From the NCBI GenBank assembly GCA_016223085.1, contig JACRPS010000013.1:8978-72977 (forward strand): DNA of 64,000 nucleotides. The letters run 5' to 3'. The notes beneath the pieces were generated by a model. That model searched no databases. It had not been told where the DNA came from and worked only from the letters and a program-made list of their open reading frames with translations. Source of the DNA: Chloroflexota bacterium (lineage in GTDB: Bacteria > Chloroflexota > Anaerolineae > Aggregatilineales > Phototrophicaceae). Each line of letters starts with the position of its first letter. Within the stretch, counting starts at the first letter, position 1. The translations under genes and the position numbers were made by a program. Shown here one piece after another: positions 8,551 through 16,822 of this stretch.

Positions 8551-9486
8551 TTACCCCGGATACGGCAGCAGTTCGACCAGCGGCAGGAAGCGTTCTACGT
8601 CCGCCCGGCGGCAGTCGGCTGTGCCGGGCATCAGGCAGACCGCCGTTGCCGCCGCGAAACCGAAGCGCAGCCCGTCCTCAATCGGCTGCCCACGTTCCAG
8701 CGCCAGCGCCAGCCCCGCCAGCACGGCATCGCCCGCGCCCGCCGGACTGACCACCTCGACCGGAAGCGGCGGGATGCGATAGGCGCGGTCGGGCAGCACC
8801 GCCAGCCCACCATCATCGCCCAGCGTGATAATCGGGCATGTGCCGTAACGCTCGTACAGGGCGCGCCCGGCGCGGTAGGCGTCGTCAATGGTGTTCACCG
8901 GCTGGCCGGTCAGCCGTGACAGTTCATCGCGGTTCGGCTTGATGTAGGTCGGACGCGCTTCCAGCCCGGCGCTCAGGTTTGGCTCGTCGGCGTCGAAGAT
9001 GACCGGCACGTTACGCGCGCGCGCCAGGGCGATAAATTCCGGGTAAAACGCCGGCTGCATCATTTTTGGCAGCGTGCCGCCGATGACGACGCAGCTTGCC
9101 TCCGGCAGCGCCGCCAGCAGCTTGCCGCGCAGTTCGTTGATGTGCCGTTCGTTGATGTCCAGCGTAGACGTGGTGATGGTGGCATGGCCGCCGTCGTTCT
9201 CCGAGATGATAACGACGTTAATGCGCGTTTCGCCGCCAACTTCGATAAAGTCGGTCTGGACGCCGCGCGCGTGCAGCATCGCTTTTACCCGTTCGCCGGT
9301 GTTGCCGGCGGCAAAACCAAGCGCCAGGCTGGTGATACCGTTTTCGCCCAGAATCCACGAGGCATCGGTCGGTTTGCCGCCCATGCTGTAGACCTGATTG
9401 ACCGCCCGCATGGTGCGGTTCATCTCAAACTGCGGCACAAAGACCGTGTAGTCAATCGTCGTGTTGGCTGTGACGGTGACGATCAT
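8551..9486 (-). CDS. PfkB-family sugar/sugar-phosphate kinase (1-phosphofructokinase-like)
   Basis: The 311-residue protein has the shape of the FruK/LacC branch of the PfkB family: an opening with an NTTIDYTVFVP segment, the second-half motif SPAGAGDAVLAG with the catalytic aspartate (near residue 250), and the KPNRDELSRLTG segment. The first family motif, normally GGKGINVA in 1-phosphofructokinases, reads GGKPTDAS here, so the substrate is uncertain. Its start is 3 bases after the stop of a class II aldolase gene, so kinase and aldolase are probably one operon acting on the same phosphorylated sugar. Candidates are tagatose-, fructose- or deoxysugar-phosphates. Confidence 0.82.
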   Translation of the reverse strand: MIVTVTANTTIDYTVFVPQFEMNRTMRAVNQVYSMGGKPTDASWILGENGITSLALGFAAGNTGERVKAMLHARGVQTDFIEVGGETRINVVIISENDGGHATITTSTLDINERHINELRGKLLAALPEASCVVIGGTLPKMMQPAFYPEFIALARARNVPVIFDADEPNLSAGLEARPTYIKPNRDELSRLTGQPVNTIDDAYRAGRALYERYGTCPIITLGDDGGLAVLPDRAYRIPPLPVEVVSPAGAGDAVLAGLALALERGQPIEDGLRFGFAAATAVCLMPGTADCRRADVERFLPLVELLPYPG

Positions 9487-9489
9487 GAG

Positions 9490-10161
9490 CTAGTCTTCTT
9501 TGTAGTTGCTGATCGTGTCTTCCATCAACTGGCGCTGCTGTTCGATGGCGTCCGGCCCGCCCAGCAGCCGCGACATCATAATAATGTAGGCGTTGGTGTC
9601 GAAGCGTTCCACCGCGTCGAAAGCGGCGTCCAGGTCTTTACCCATCACAAACAGGCCGTGCCAGGGGGCGATCACGCCGACCGCCTGTACCTTAATGCGC
9701 TCCTCGCGTCCACGAATCGATTCGATGATGTTGTCCGCCAGACGCTGGCTGTGGGCAGGAGCGTAGCCGACCACCGGCGTCACGCCGAATTTGCGCGTGG
9801 CTTCCAGCACGGGCGGCATCGGGCAGGACAGGGCCGCAAACACCAGGAGATTGCGGGCGTGGGCGTGGATCACACCGGTGCCGATTTGCCCAAATTCCTT
9901 GTACAGGCCAAAGTGTGCTTTCGACTCGCGGGAAATCTGCCCGCTGCCTTCCAGAATGTTCATGTCCAGGTCGGCCACCAGCACGTCTTCCGGCTTCAAC
10001 TGCCACTGGCGCTTGCTGCCGCTGAAGCGCGGCGAAATACACACCACACCGTCCACAAAGGCGCTGATGTTCCCCCCGGCGGCGTCGGTCAGATGCCGGT
10101 CGTACAGCATCGCGCCGAACTTCGCAATTTTCGCCCGCATGTCCTGAATAGCCTGGCTCAT
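9490..10161 (-). CDS. Class II aldolase/adducin-family protein
   Basis: The 223-residue protein has the zinc aldolase signatures: GGNIS at 29-33, a SRES segment with Glu79, the metal-binding HAH at 99-101 and a third metal histidine in APWHG (168). This is the size of L-fuculose-1-phosphate and rhamnulose-1-phosphate aldolases, so it probably cleaves a ketose 1-phosphate into DHAP and an aldehyde. The fused aldolase of the rhamnose route is encoded 4 kb away, so this one likely serves another sugar. It is the first gene of a transcript that continues into the PfkB kinase, with a promoter-like sequence directly upstream. Confidence 0.85.
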   Translation of the reverse strand: MSQAIQDMRAKIAKFGAMLYDRHLTDAAGGNISAFVDGVVCISPRFSGSKRQWQLKPEDVLVADLDMNILEGSGQISRESKAHFGLYKEFGQIGTGVIHAHARNLLVFAALSCPMPPVLEATRKFGVTPVVGYAPAHSQRLADNIIESIRGREERIKVQAVGVIAPWHGLFVMGKDLDAAFDAVERFDTNAYIIMMSRLLGGPDAIEQQRQLMEDTISNYKED

Positions 10162-10204
10162 GATGGTTTACTTTCTCTTTCGGTTGCTTTCGGTTTTCGC
10201 CGCT

Positions 10205-10232
10205 ATTATAACATCACTTGGTGGATTGCGAA
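10205..10232 (-). promoter_or_regulatory. Predicted promoter of the aldolase-kinase operon
   Basis: On the minus strand TTCGCA (10232-10227) and a perfect TATAAT (10210-10205) are separated by 16 bases, about 45 bases before the aldolase start codon. Confidence 0.5.
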
Positions 10233-10270
10233 GGTACTGTTGGGATAGTTTTGCAGCGGTTCTTTAATTC

Positions 10271-10299
10271 TTGACGATAAAGAACTACAATTTTAGTGA
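10271..10299 (+). promoter_or_regulatory. Predicted promoter of the PIN toxin-antitoxin pair
   Basis: TTGACG (10271-10276), a 17-base spacer and TAGTGA (10294-10299) lie just upstream of the antitoxin ribosome site AGGAG. Confidence 0.45.
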
Positions 10300-10315
10300 T
10301 AGCTGACAGGAGCAT

Positions 10316-10549
10316 ATGATGACTACCCTTGCGAATCTTACGATACAGGAGTTGATGGCGCTGATTGATGAAGCGGTTGACCGGCGTCTGAAGCTGACGT
10401 TTGGCGAGTTTGAACTTCAGGATGAGGACGATTCTGACGATCAGCGCAGTCTTGAAGAAGTTTTAGCCTCAATTGATCGCAATCGGTGGACGCCGCCGCC
10501 CGGCGCAAAATCGTCTTTGGAACTGCTCCGCGAAGATCGAGAGCGATAA
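10316..10549 (+). CDS. Putative antitoxin of a VapBC-like pair
   Basis: A small acidic 77-residue protein. The first half is likely helical (LTIQELMALIDEAVDRRLK) and the end is a loose tail with SIDRNRWTPPPGAKSSLELL. Its stop overlaps the start of the PIN-domain gene as TAATG, which is the usual antitoxin-toxin order and coupling. The type of helical start followed by an RNRW tail is common in short proteins paired with PIN toxins, but I cannot name its family. Two ATGs lie side by side (10316 and 10319); AGGAG at 10308-10312 suits the second slightly better. Confidence 0.7.
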   Translation: MMTTLANLTIQELMALIDEAVDRRLKLTFGEFELQDEDDSDDQRSLEEVLASIDRNRWTPPPGAKSSLELLREDRER

Positions 10550-10977
10550 TGGCAACTTACATTGTTGATGCCAGTGTCGTTGTTGAGACTCTGGTTGAAG
10601 GCCCTCACTCATCCAACGCACGGCTGCTATTCCACAAGTTGTTGCGCGGCGATGTGATTGTTGTGCCGGAGTTTTGCCTGGTTGAGTGTACCAACGTGTT
10701 GTGGAAACAGGTTCGCTTTCAAAACATGCCGAAGCCTCAGGCTGAACGCCTGCTGAGTGATCTGCGCGCTCTGCCATTAAAACGAGTGCCTGTCAAAAAA
10801 CTGCTTCCCGTCGCTTTGGATATTGGGTTAAGGCATCATCTGGCTGTCTATGATTCGATCTATATTGCCCTGGCGCTTCGTTCCGGTTATCCGTTGATTT
10901 CATTAGATCATCCTCAAGTCGCCGCTGCTGAAGCTGAAGGCGTCGTTTTGAAACCTCTCACAGATTTTAGGGACTGA
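10549..10977 (+). CDS. PIN-domain ribonuclease toxin (VapC-like)
   Basis: The 142-residue protein is a PIN-domain nuclease. Acidic residues expected at the metal site are visible in YIVDASVVVE (Asp7), CLVECTNVLW (Glu) and VYDSIYIALAL (Asp), with a final LISLD strand. PIN toxins of this class cut RNA, commonly tRNA or rRNA, and are held inactive by the protein encoded just upstream. The start ATG at 10549 shares bases with the antitoxin stop. The frame is open 63 bases further upstream but that would run into the antitoxin gene. The pair sits between two metabolic genes and looks like an independent insertion. Confidence 0.85.
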   Translation: MATYIVDASVVVETLVEGPHSSNARLLFHKLLRGDVIVVPEFCLVECTNVLWKQVRFQNMPKPQAERLLSDLRALPLKRVPVKKLLPVALDIGLRHHLAVYDSIYIALALRSGYPLISLDHPQVAAAEAEGVVLKPLTDFRD

Positions 10978-10993
10978 CTGAAAGAGATAAATC

Positions 10994-12148
10994 ATGCCCT
11001 TTGAATTTGCCACCGCCACGCAGATCATTTTTGGCGCGGGACGGGTGAAAGAAGTTGGGACGCTGGCGGCCAGAATGGGACGGCGCGCGCTGGTGGTCAC
11101 AACCGACACGCCGGAACGAGCCGCGCCGCTGCTGGAAGTTTTAACCGCGCATCAGGTGGATTATAAGACTTTCTCGGTGCTGGAAGAACCGACCGTTGAG
11201 CGTGTCACGATGGGCGTGGCGCAGCTTCGGGAAGCGGACTGCGATCTGGTGATCGGCATCGGCGGCGGCAGCGTGCTGGATGCGGGCAAGGCGATTGCCG
11301 CGCTGGCGACCAATCCCGGCAACCCGGTGGACTATCTGGAAGTGATCGGCGCGGGCAAGCCGCTGACCGCCGCGCCGCTGCCGTACATTGCCATCCCGAC
11401 TACTGCCGGCACCGGCGCGGAAGTGACGCGCAACGCCGTGCTGGCTTCCACCGAACACAAGGTCAAAGTCAGCCTGCGCAGCCTGGCGATGCTGCCGAAA
11501 GTGGCGCTGATTGACCCCGAACTGACCTACAGCGTGCCGCCGCAGGTCACAGCCAGCACCGGCATGGACGCGCTGACCCAGTGCCTCGAACCCTACGTTT
11601 CCAACGCCGCCAGCGCGATGACCGACCCGCTGTGCCGGGACGGAATGCGACGCGCTGCCCGGTCGCTGCGCCGCGCCTATGACTACGGCAGCGACTCCGC
11701 CGCCCGCGAGGACATGGCGCTGGTCAGCCTGTTTGGCGGGCTGGCGCTGGCGAATGCCAAACTGGGCGCGGTTCACGGTTTCGCCGGGCCGCTGGGTGGC
11801 ATGTTTCCGATTCCACATGGCGTGGCCTGTGCCACCCTGCTGCCGTATGTGATGGAAGCGAACATTCGCGCCTTACGCGAACGTGCGCCGGACAGCGAAT
11901 CGCTGCGCCGCTACGATGAAGTGGCGCGTATCCTCACCGGGCGCGCCGATGCCACCGCTACCGACGGCGTGGCGTGGGTGCGCGACCTTAGCGCCGCGCT
12001 GGCGATTCCGCCGCTGTCCACCTACGGTATTCGGCGCGAGCATTTTCCCGAAATCGTGGACAAATCCGCCCGCGCCAGCAGCATGAAGGGCAACCCCATT
12101 GTACTCACGGCGGAAGAGTTGGCGGGAATATTGGAGAACGCGTTTTAG
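10994..12148 (+). CDS. Iron-containing alcohol dehydrogenase family protein
   Basis: The 384-residue protein belongs to the Fe-ADH family (FucO, butanol dehydrogenase and relatives). The NAD site is GIGGGSVLDAGKAIAAL, the family block TTAGTGAEVTRNAV follows, and metal ligands are expected in MDALTQCLE and in HGFAGPLGGMFPIPHG. In sugar islands such enzymes reduce lactaldehyde to propanediol or oxidise short alcohols, so a link to the lactaldehyde formed from rhamnose is reasonable. The sequence alone does not fix the substrate or the direction. It starts 16 bases after the PIN toxin gene and may share its transcript. Confidence 0.85.
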   Translation: MPFEFATATQIIFGAGRVKEVGTLAARMGRRALVVTTDTPERAAPLLEVLTAHQVDYKTFSVLEEPTVERVTMGVAQLREADCDLVIGIGGGSVLDAGKAIAALATNPGNPVDYLEVIGAGKPLTAAPLPYIAIPTTAGTGAEVTRNAVLASTEHKVKVSLRSLAMLPKVALIDPELTYSVPPQVTASTGMDALTQCLEPYVSNAASAMTDPLCRDGMRRAARSLRRAYDYGSDSAAREDMALVSLFGGLALANAKLGAVHGFAGPLGGMFPIPHGVACATLLPYVMEANIRALRERAPDSESLRRYDEVARILTGRADATATDGVAWVRDLSAALAIPPLSTYGIRREHFPEIVDKSARASSMKGNPIVLTAEELAGILENAF

Positions 12149-12150
12149 AA

Positions 12151-12250
12151 GTTATCAGTTATCGGTTATCAGTTTTCGGCAAAAGGCAATACCCCGTTGC
12201 CATAAAACCACCACGTTTCTAGCTGATAACTGAAAACTGAAGGCTGACAA
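12151..12250. repeat. Inverted pair of 7-bp repeat arrays between convergent genes
   Basis: The left arm is GTTATCA GTTATCG GTTATCA GTTTTCG and the right arm, inverted, is CTGATAA CTGAAAA CTGAAGG CTGACAA. The arms can fold into a long hairpin around a 40-base centre between the ends of the alcohol dehydrogenase and the SCO1664-like gene, and could act as a terminator region for both. Confidence 0.75.
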
Positions 12251-13006
12251 CTACACCGGCGGCCAGGGGTAATTCGGGCCGTTGCCGGGCTGGGGATAGC
12301 GTTTGGTGCGCAGCAGGTGACGGATGCGCGACTGGAACGCGCGGATTTCACTTTCCGAGAGCAGCCTCTGCATCGCCTGACGATAAGGGTTGTTGAGGTC
12401 GTCCATCGTGCCGCACAGCCTATCCACGTCGGCCAGCAGTTTGTCCGGCAATGGCTGCCCAGCGAAATCCCAGATTACGGTGCGCAGCTTGTGGGCGCTG
12501 TGGAAGGTGATGCCGTGATCGATTCCCCACAGGTGTCCCTGACTATCCACCAGACAGTGACCGCCTTTGCGGTCGGCGTTGTTGACCAGATAATCGAAGG
12601 CCGCCATCACCATTAACTGCGGCAGCATGTCGCTGTCAAACGAGAAATAATTCTGCTCCGGGTCGTGCTCGATATAAAATTGCAACGACCCCAGCCCACG
12701 CGGGCCTTCTCGCAGCACCGTTGGGGGCACTAGCTGCCAGCCAAGTGCTTCCGACGTGAGGAATGCGGCGACTTCGCGCTGGCACAGCGTACCATCGGGG
12801 AAATCCCACAGCGGGCGCTCGCCGCGCTGCGGTTTATAGACGGCCATCATGCTCAGTTCGTCACACGTCACCGAGACCAGGAAAGTGTAATTGGAACTGT
12901 AGCGCATGATGCCGTGTTCGGCCTGAATCGCGCCTTTCTCCAGCACTTCGACGACCTGCCGCATCGTGATTGGGGTTGAGTTGGGGGCGTTGTCGTTCTC
13001 GCTCAT
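12251..13006 (-). CDS. SCO1664-family protein (kinase-like fold, function unknown)
   Basis: The 251-residue protein matches what I know of the SCO1664 family (TIGR03843), which is distantly related to PI3/PI4-type kinases. Suggestive sites are the lysine in MMAVYKPQRGERPLWDFP, the loop NNADRKGGH and the metal-like IDHGITFH. It is the last of three same-strand genes (phosphatase, DUF3090, SCO1664) that are conserved together in Actinobacteria and some Chloroflexi. The start ATG overlaps the stop of the DUF3090 gene as ATGA, which is why I prefer it to longer upstream alternatives. A phosphotransfer role is inferred from the fold only. Confidence 0.85.
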   Translation of the reverse strand: MSENDNAPNSTPITMRQVVEVLEKGAIQAEHGIMRYSSNYTFLVSVTCDELSMMAVYKPQRGERPLWDFPDGTLCQREVAAFLTSEALGWQLVPPTVLREGPRGLGSLQFYIEHDPEQNYFSFDSDMLPQLMVMAAFDYLVNNADRKGGHCLVDSQGHLWGIDHGITFHSAHKLRTVIWDFAGQPLPDKLLADVDRLCGTMDDLNNPYRQAMQRLLSESEIRAFQSRIRHLLRTKRYPQPGNGPNYPWPPV

Positions 13007-13506
13007 GTCCAGTAGTAGATCAGTCGTCCATTCTGTTTCGGGTCGGCGCGGCCCGACTTCACCACTTCCATTGTGTGTTCGCTCAGTAAGCGCATCTGCT
13101 CGCGGTTGCACCACATCCGCACGATACCCGGTTCGACCAGGCTGGGATCCGTTTCTTCCGACGGGATAATCGCTTCCTGCGCCACCAGGATGATTAAATC
13201 CTGGTCTTCGTCGTACCCCAGTCCCATCTGCGCCACGCGGAAGATCGGCTCAATCGGTTCACGCAGGTCCATATCCACCCGGCTGAGATCAACCGTGCTC
13301 CGAGGGCCAGGGTAGCGTTTGTCCAGGTCTTCCAGCAGTTCCCGAATCGCCTCGCTCAGCGCCCACGCCTGTTCTTTCTCGATGATGAGCGAAACCAGTT
13401 GGTTGCCCTGGCCGCCCTGCAAATGAAAGATTCGCTGGCCTTTGGGGCCAATCGTGCCGACGGTGATGAAGTCGACCGGATTTAACTCAATCTGTTGTCC
13501 CGGCAT
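13003..13506 (-). CDS. DUF3090-family protein
   Basis: The 167-residue protein fits the DUF3090 family (TIGR03847): a beta-rich start ending in FHLQGGQGNQLVSLIIEKEQ, and near the C-terminus the segment VRMWCNREQMRLLSEH. The family has no known function, but is nearly always encoded with an SCO1664 protein and a phosphoglycerate-mutase-like phosphatase, as here. Its stop overlaps the SCO1664 start. A possible zinc or small-molecule site cannot be judged from the few conserved Cys and His residues (one CNR in the last third). Confidence 0.85.
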   Translation of the reverse strand: MPGQQIELNPVDFITVGTIGPKGQRIFHLQGGQGNQLVSLIIEKEQAWALSEAIRELLEDLDKRYPGPRSTVDLSRVDMDLREPIEPIFRVAQMGLGYDEDQDLIILVAQEAIIPSEETDPSLVEPGIVRMWCNREQMRLLSEHTMEVVKSGRADPKQNGRLIYYWT

Positions 13507-13544
13507 GGTACGCCTTTACCGTAAGTGTATCGTGACAAACATAA

Positions 13545-14198
13545 TCAAACCGTTTGATCGGTCTGTTTTTCCTGCCTGCGTTCCTTTTCCAATTGTAACA
13601 CATGCGCCATGTCGTTGACCGTCACCACGTAGGGGCGACCAAAGCCCAGCATCAGCGTGCTGATCGAGGCCGGCGAAATGACGATGCGCTGGAAAACATC
13701 CAGGTGCATCCCCAGGTAATGCGCCAGAATCATTTTGATGAGATCGGCGTGGGAAACCACCGCCACCAGGTCGCGGGGATGCGCTGCTGCTAATTCTTCA
13801 ACCGCGTTCACTGCCCGTTCCTGCACGCCGCGCATGGTTTCACCGTTGGGGAAATAGGCGCGGGAGGGGTACTCCTGCACCACCTGCCACATCTTGCGCT
13901 GCGCCAGCCTGCTGATCTCCTGGCCTTCCCAGTCGCCATAGCGGACTTCGCCGATACCTTCGTGATGTTTGATGTCAAGGTGGGGATGGTGCTGGCGGAT
14001 GGCTTCTGCGGTTTCCATCGTGCGCTCCAGCGGGGAAGCGTAGAGGTGTTTGATCGGCACATCGGCCAGCCGTTTGCCCAGCGCCTCCGCCTGCGCCTTG
14101 CCCTCATCGTTCAGATGTACACCGGGTGTCCAGCCAGCCAGTTTGCCCGTTTTAACAAAGTCATTCACCGCGTGTCGGATGAGCAGAAGTTGCGTCAT
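13545..14198 (-). CDS. Histidine phosphatase, MSMEG_4193-like
   Basis: The 217-residue protein is a histidine phosphatase (phosphoglycerate mutase fold). The phosphoacceptor motif is LLIRHAVND, followed by the family-specific GWTPGVHLNDEG, then SPLERTMETAE, the acid-site region EVRYGDWEGQ and the second catalytic histidine in VVSHADLIK. RHG is the usual form of the first motif, so RHA is slightly unusual. The TPGVHLNDEG block and the following DUF3090 and SCO1664 genes place it in the MSMEG_4193 group (TIGR03848), whose substrate is unknown. It leads the three-gene operon. Confidence 0.88.
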   Translation of the reverse strand: MTQLLLIRHAVNDFVKTGKLAGWTPGVHLNDEGKAQAEALGKRLADVPIKHLYASPLERTMETAEAIRQHHPHLDIKHHEGIGEVRYGDWEGQEISRLAQRKMWQVVQEYPSRAYFPNGETMRGVQERAVNAVEELAAAHPRDLVAVVSHADLIKMILAHYLGMHLDVFQRIVISPASISTLMLGFGRPYVVTVNDMAHVLQLEKERRQEKQTDQTV

Positions 14199-14352
14199 GT
14201 TATGCTTGTACGCTGGATAATCGCTGCTGCGATCATAGCATATCCGTTAGAGAATTGCATGTTTGAGCTTCGTTAAAGCACGTCCAGTAGTTCCGCCTCG
14301 AAACTGGTGTTACACTGGAACAGTTTCCGTTTCAGGTGAGGTTAAGGTAGCT

Positions 14353-15312
14353 ATGACTACGCTGGTAACAGGGGGCGCAGGCTTTATCGGCAGTCGGCTG
14401 GCGGCGCGGCTGCTGGCGCAGGGGCAGCCGGTCGTGATTCTGGACAACTTCGACGATTATTATGACCCGGCGGTGAAGCGCGCCAACGTTGCCGCCCTGA
14501 ATAATCAGGCCGTCGTGGTTGAAGCCGACATCCGCGACCGCGCGCTGGTGGAGTCCCTGTTCGACCGGCACGGCATTAACCGCGTGGCGCATCTGGCCGG
14601 GCTGGCCGGCGTGCGTAATTCGGTGGAGCAGGGTGCGCTGTACGCCGACGTGAACACCACCGGCAGCGTGAACCTGATGGACATCGCGCGGCGGCGGGGT
14701 GTGAGCATTTTTGTACAGGCGTCCACGTCGTCAGTCTACGGCCAGGCCACGCGCATCCCGTTTGTCGAGGAGGACGCGCCGGACTTCCCCCTCGCGCCGT
14801 ACCCGGCCAGCAAGCGCGCCGCCGAACTGTTCGGCTACAGCTATCACCAGTTGTTTGGCCTCAACTTCACCGCCCTGCGCTTTTTTAACGTCTACGGCCC
14901 GTTTGGCCGCCCGGATATGATGCCGCTGAAGGCCATCGAAGCGATTCTCAACAATCAGGTCATCCCCATGTACGACGGTGGCCAACTTCAGCGCGACTGG
15001 ACGTATGTAGATGATATTGTCTCCGGCGTGGTGGCCGCGCTCGAACGTCCGATGGGGTATATGGTCATCAACCTGGGCTGCGGGTCGCCGATTCCGCTGA
15101 CGGAGTTTATCCACATTTACGAACGGCTGATCGGCAAAAAGGCACTGACCAAACCCGTGCCCGCGCCCGCCAGCGAGCCGCGCGTAACCTACTGCGACAA
15201 CACCCGCGCCCGACAACTGCTGGACTTTCAGCCGACGGTGCAGATCGAAGAAGGGCTGGCCCGCACCTGGGAGTGGTACAAAACCCACCATAACGTTCTC
15301 ACCAAGTCTTAA
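14353..15312 (+). CDS. NAD-dependent sugar-nucleotide epimerase (extended SDR)
   Basis: The 319-residue protein is an extended short-chain dehydrogenase: NAD site TGGAGFIGSRLA at the N-terminus, DNFDDYYDP, catalytic YPASK, and the substrate-side segment RFFNVYGPFGRPDMMP. It looks most like UDP-glucuronate/UDP-glucose 4-epimerases, which supply precursors for cell-surface sugars. I take the ATG at 14353 because the motif begins four residues later, as usual; the open frame extends 90 bases upstream without support. The following phosphoesterase and methyltransferase genes do not define the substrate. Confidence 0.85.
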   Translation: MTTLVTGGAGFIGSRLAARLLAQGQPVVILDNFDDYYDPAVKRANVAALNNQAVVVEADIRDRALVESLFDRHGINRVAHLAGLAGVRNSVEQGALYADVNTTGSVNLMDIARRRGVSIFVQASTSSVYGQATRIPFVEEDAPDFPLAPYPASKRAAELFGYSYHQLFGLNFTALRFFNVYGPFGRPDMMPLKAIEAILNNQVIPMYDGGQLQRDWTYVDDIVSGVVAALERPMGYMVINLGCGSPIPLTEFIHIYERLIGKKALTKPVPAPASEPRVTYCDNTRARQLLDFQPTVQIEEGLARTWEWYKTHHNVLTKS

Positions 15313-15408
15313 TCCCGTAACCTGCCTCCGCTGTCCTATTCTGGCGCTGTTTCTACGGAGTTTTGGACTATAATAGGACACATATTCTGTCTGAATTAGG
15401 GTTGAGGG

Positions 15409-15993
15409 ATGAAACTTGGGATCATCGCGGACATTCATGGGGACTATGCCGCGTTAACAACCGCGCTGGAACGCCTGGACAGCGTCCACCAGGTTGATCA
15501 TATCCTCTGCGCCGGAGATTTAATCGGACGAGGGCCGGAACAGGACCGGGTGGTAAGCCTGATTCGGGAACGGGGCATCCCGACGGTGAAGGGCAACCAT
15601 GACCAATGGAATTATTCGCTGTCGTCGGAAAACGCCGATTTTCTGGACGATCTGCCGATCAACTGGCGCGGGCAGTTCGCCGGCTACCGCGTGTTTATGT
15701 GTCACGGCAAACCGGGAAACAACATCTGGGGGTTGTATCGGGACCACGTGTCAAATACGCTGCTGAACATGATGCTTGGTTCGCTGGACGCGGACGTGCT
15801 GATCGTCGGCCATACCCACGTGCCGATGTACATCCGCGTGGCAAACGGCGCCGTCATCAACCCCGGTTCGCTGTATACCTTTAACAGTATGCGCGTCACG
15901 TCGCACACCTACGGCATCCTGCACCTGCCGGATATGAGATTTGAGCTGTACGACCTGACGACCGAGCCGACAACGCCGGTGGCGGTGCCGTGA
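15409..15993 (+). CDS. Metallophosphoesterase, YfcE/MJ0936 family
   Basis: The 194-residue protein has the full metallophosphoesterase ligand set: IIADIHGD, CAGDLIGRGPEQ, VKGNHDQ, CHGKPG and VGHTHVP, ending with the family's INPGSL block. Small enzymes of this family hydrolyse phosphodiesters such as cAMP or phospho-glycerol derivatives; the true substrate is unknown. The last four bases overlap the GTG start of the methyltransferase gene, so the two are co-translated. Confidence 0.85.
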   Translation: MKLGIIADIHGDYAALTTALERLDSVHQVDHILCAGDLIGRGPEQDRVVSLIRERGIPTVKGNHDQWNYSLSSENADFLDDLPINWRGQFAGYRVFMCHGKPGNNIWGLYRDHVSNTLLNMMLGSLDADVLIVGHTHVPMYIRVANGAVINPGSLYTFNSMRVTSHTYGILHLPDMRFELYDLTTEPTTPVAVP

Positions 15994-16739
15994 ACGATCA
16001 ACCGAACGTGCCCGCCGAACACTACACGCGGGAATACTTTGAGAAGTGGAACTACGCCGACCGCGGGCTGGGCAAATTCAGCATGTACTGGTTTGCCCGG
16101 CGCTATTACGCGGCGCTGGTGCGGCGCTACGCGCCCCGGCGGGGCGGGCGGCTGCTGGAAATGGGCTGCGGCCTGGGACACCTGCTCGGTCTGCTGCAGG
16201 ACGATTTTGACTGCGTGGGCATTGATCTGATTGATTACAGCATCGAGCAGACCAAAATCAACGCGCCCAAAGCCGCCGCCTACCAGATGAGCGCCGACGA
16301 CCTGAGCGCTTTCGACACCGGCTCGTTCAGCGTGGTGGTGGCGCTGCATCTGGTCGAACACCTGCCTGACCCCTACAAAACCATCCGCGAAGTCAACCGC
16401 CTGCTGGAATCGGGCGGGTTGTGGCTGTTCGCCACGCCGAACCCGGATTACAGCCTGCGCCGCTTCAAGGACCGCGACAATGACGCCATCGGCAAGGACA
16501 AAACGCACATCAACGTCCACCCGCCGGGGCAGTGGCGCGCCTGGTGCGAAGCTGCCGGATTCAGGATGCTCAAACACTTTGGCGACGGCCTGTGGGACGT
16601 GCCGTACCTGCCAGTCATCCCGAAGGCAATACAGTTTGGACTGTTCGGCCTGCCGGCGCTGGCGCAGGTGGTCACGCGAACCACGTTCACACCGTTGTCT
16701 ATGGGTGTGAACCAGATCGGCATCGCGCGCAAGTTGTAG
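15990..16739 (+). CDS. Class I SAM-dependent methyltransferase
   Basis: The 249-residue protein carries the AdoMet site LLEMGCGLGHLLGLL, the motif II acid in DCVGIDLID, and a motif VVVALHLVEHLPDP typical of UbiE/Methyltransf_11 type enzymes. The acceptor is unknown. It starts with GTG at 15990, overlapping the phosphoesterase stop as GTGA. A C-terminal hydrophobic section (FGLFGLPALAQVVTRTTF) suggests a membrane-associated or lipid-like substrate, but this is weak. Confidence 0.82.
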   Translation: MNDQPNVPAEHYTREYFEKWNYADRGLGKFSMYWFARRYYAALVRRYAPRRGGRLLEMGCGLGHLLGLLQDDFDCVGIDLIDYSIEQTKINAPKAAAYQMSADDLSAFDTGSFSVVVALHLVEHLPDPYKTIREVNRLLESGGLWLFATPNPDYSLRRFKDRDNDAIGKDKTHINVHPPGQWRAWCEAAGFRMLKHFGDGLWDVPYLPVIPKAIQFGLFGLPALAQVVTRTTFTPLSMGVNQIGIARKL

Positions 16740-16822
16740 TTACCCCCTGTTGTTTCTCAAGGCGTATACTTTAGACGGAGCGATCATCGCGCTCCGCTGT
16801 GGCGCTGCCACCAGGGGGTTAT

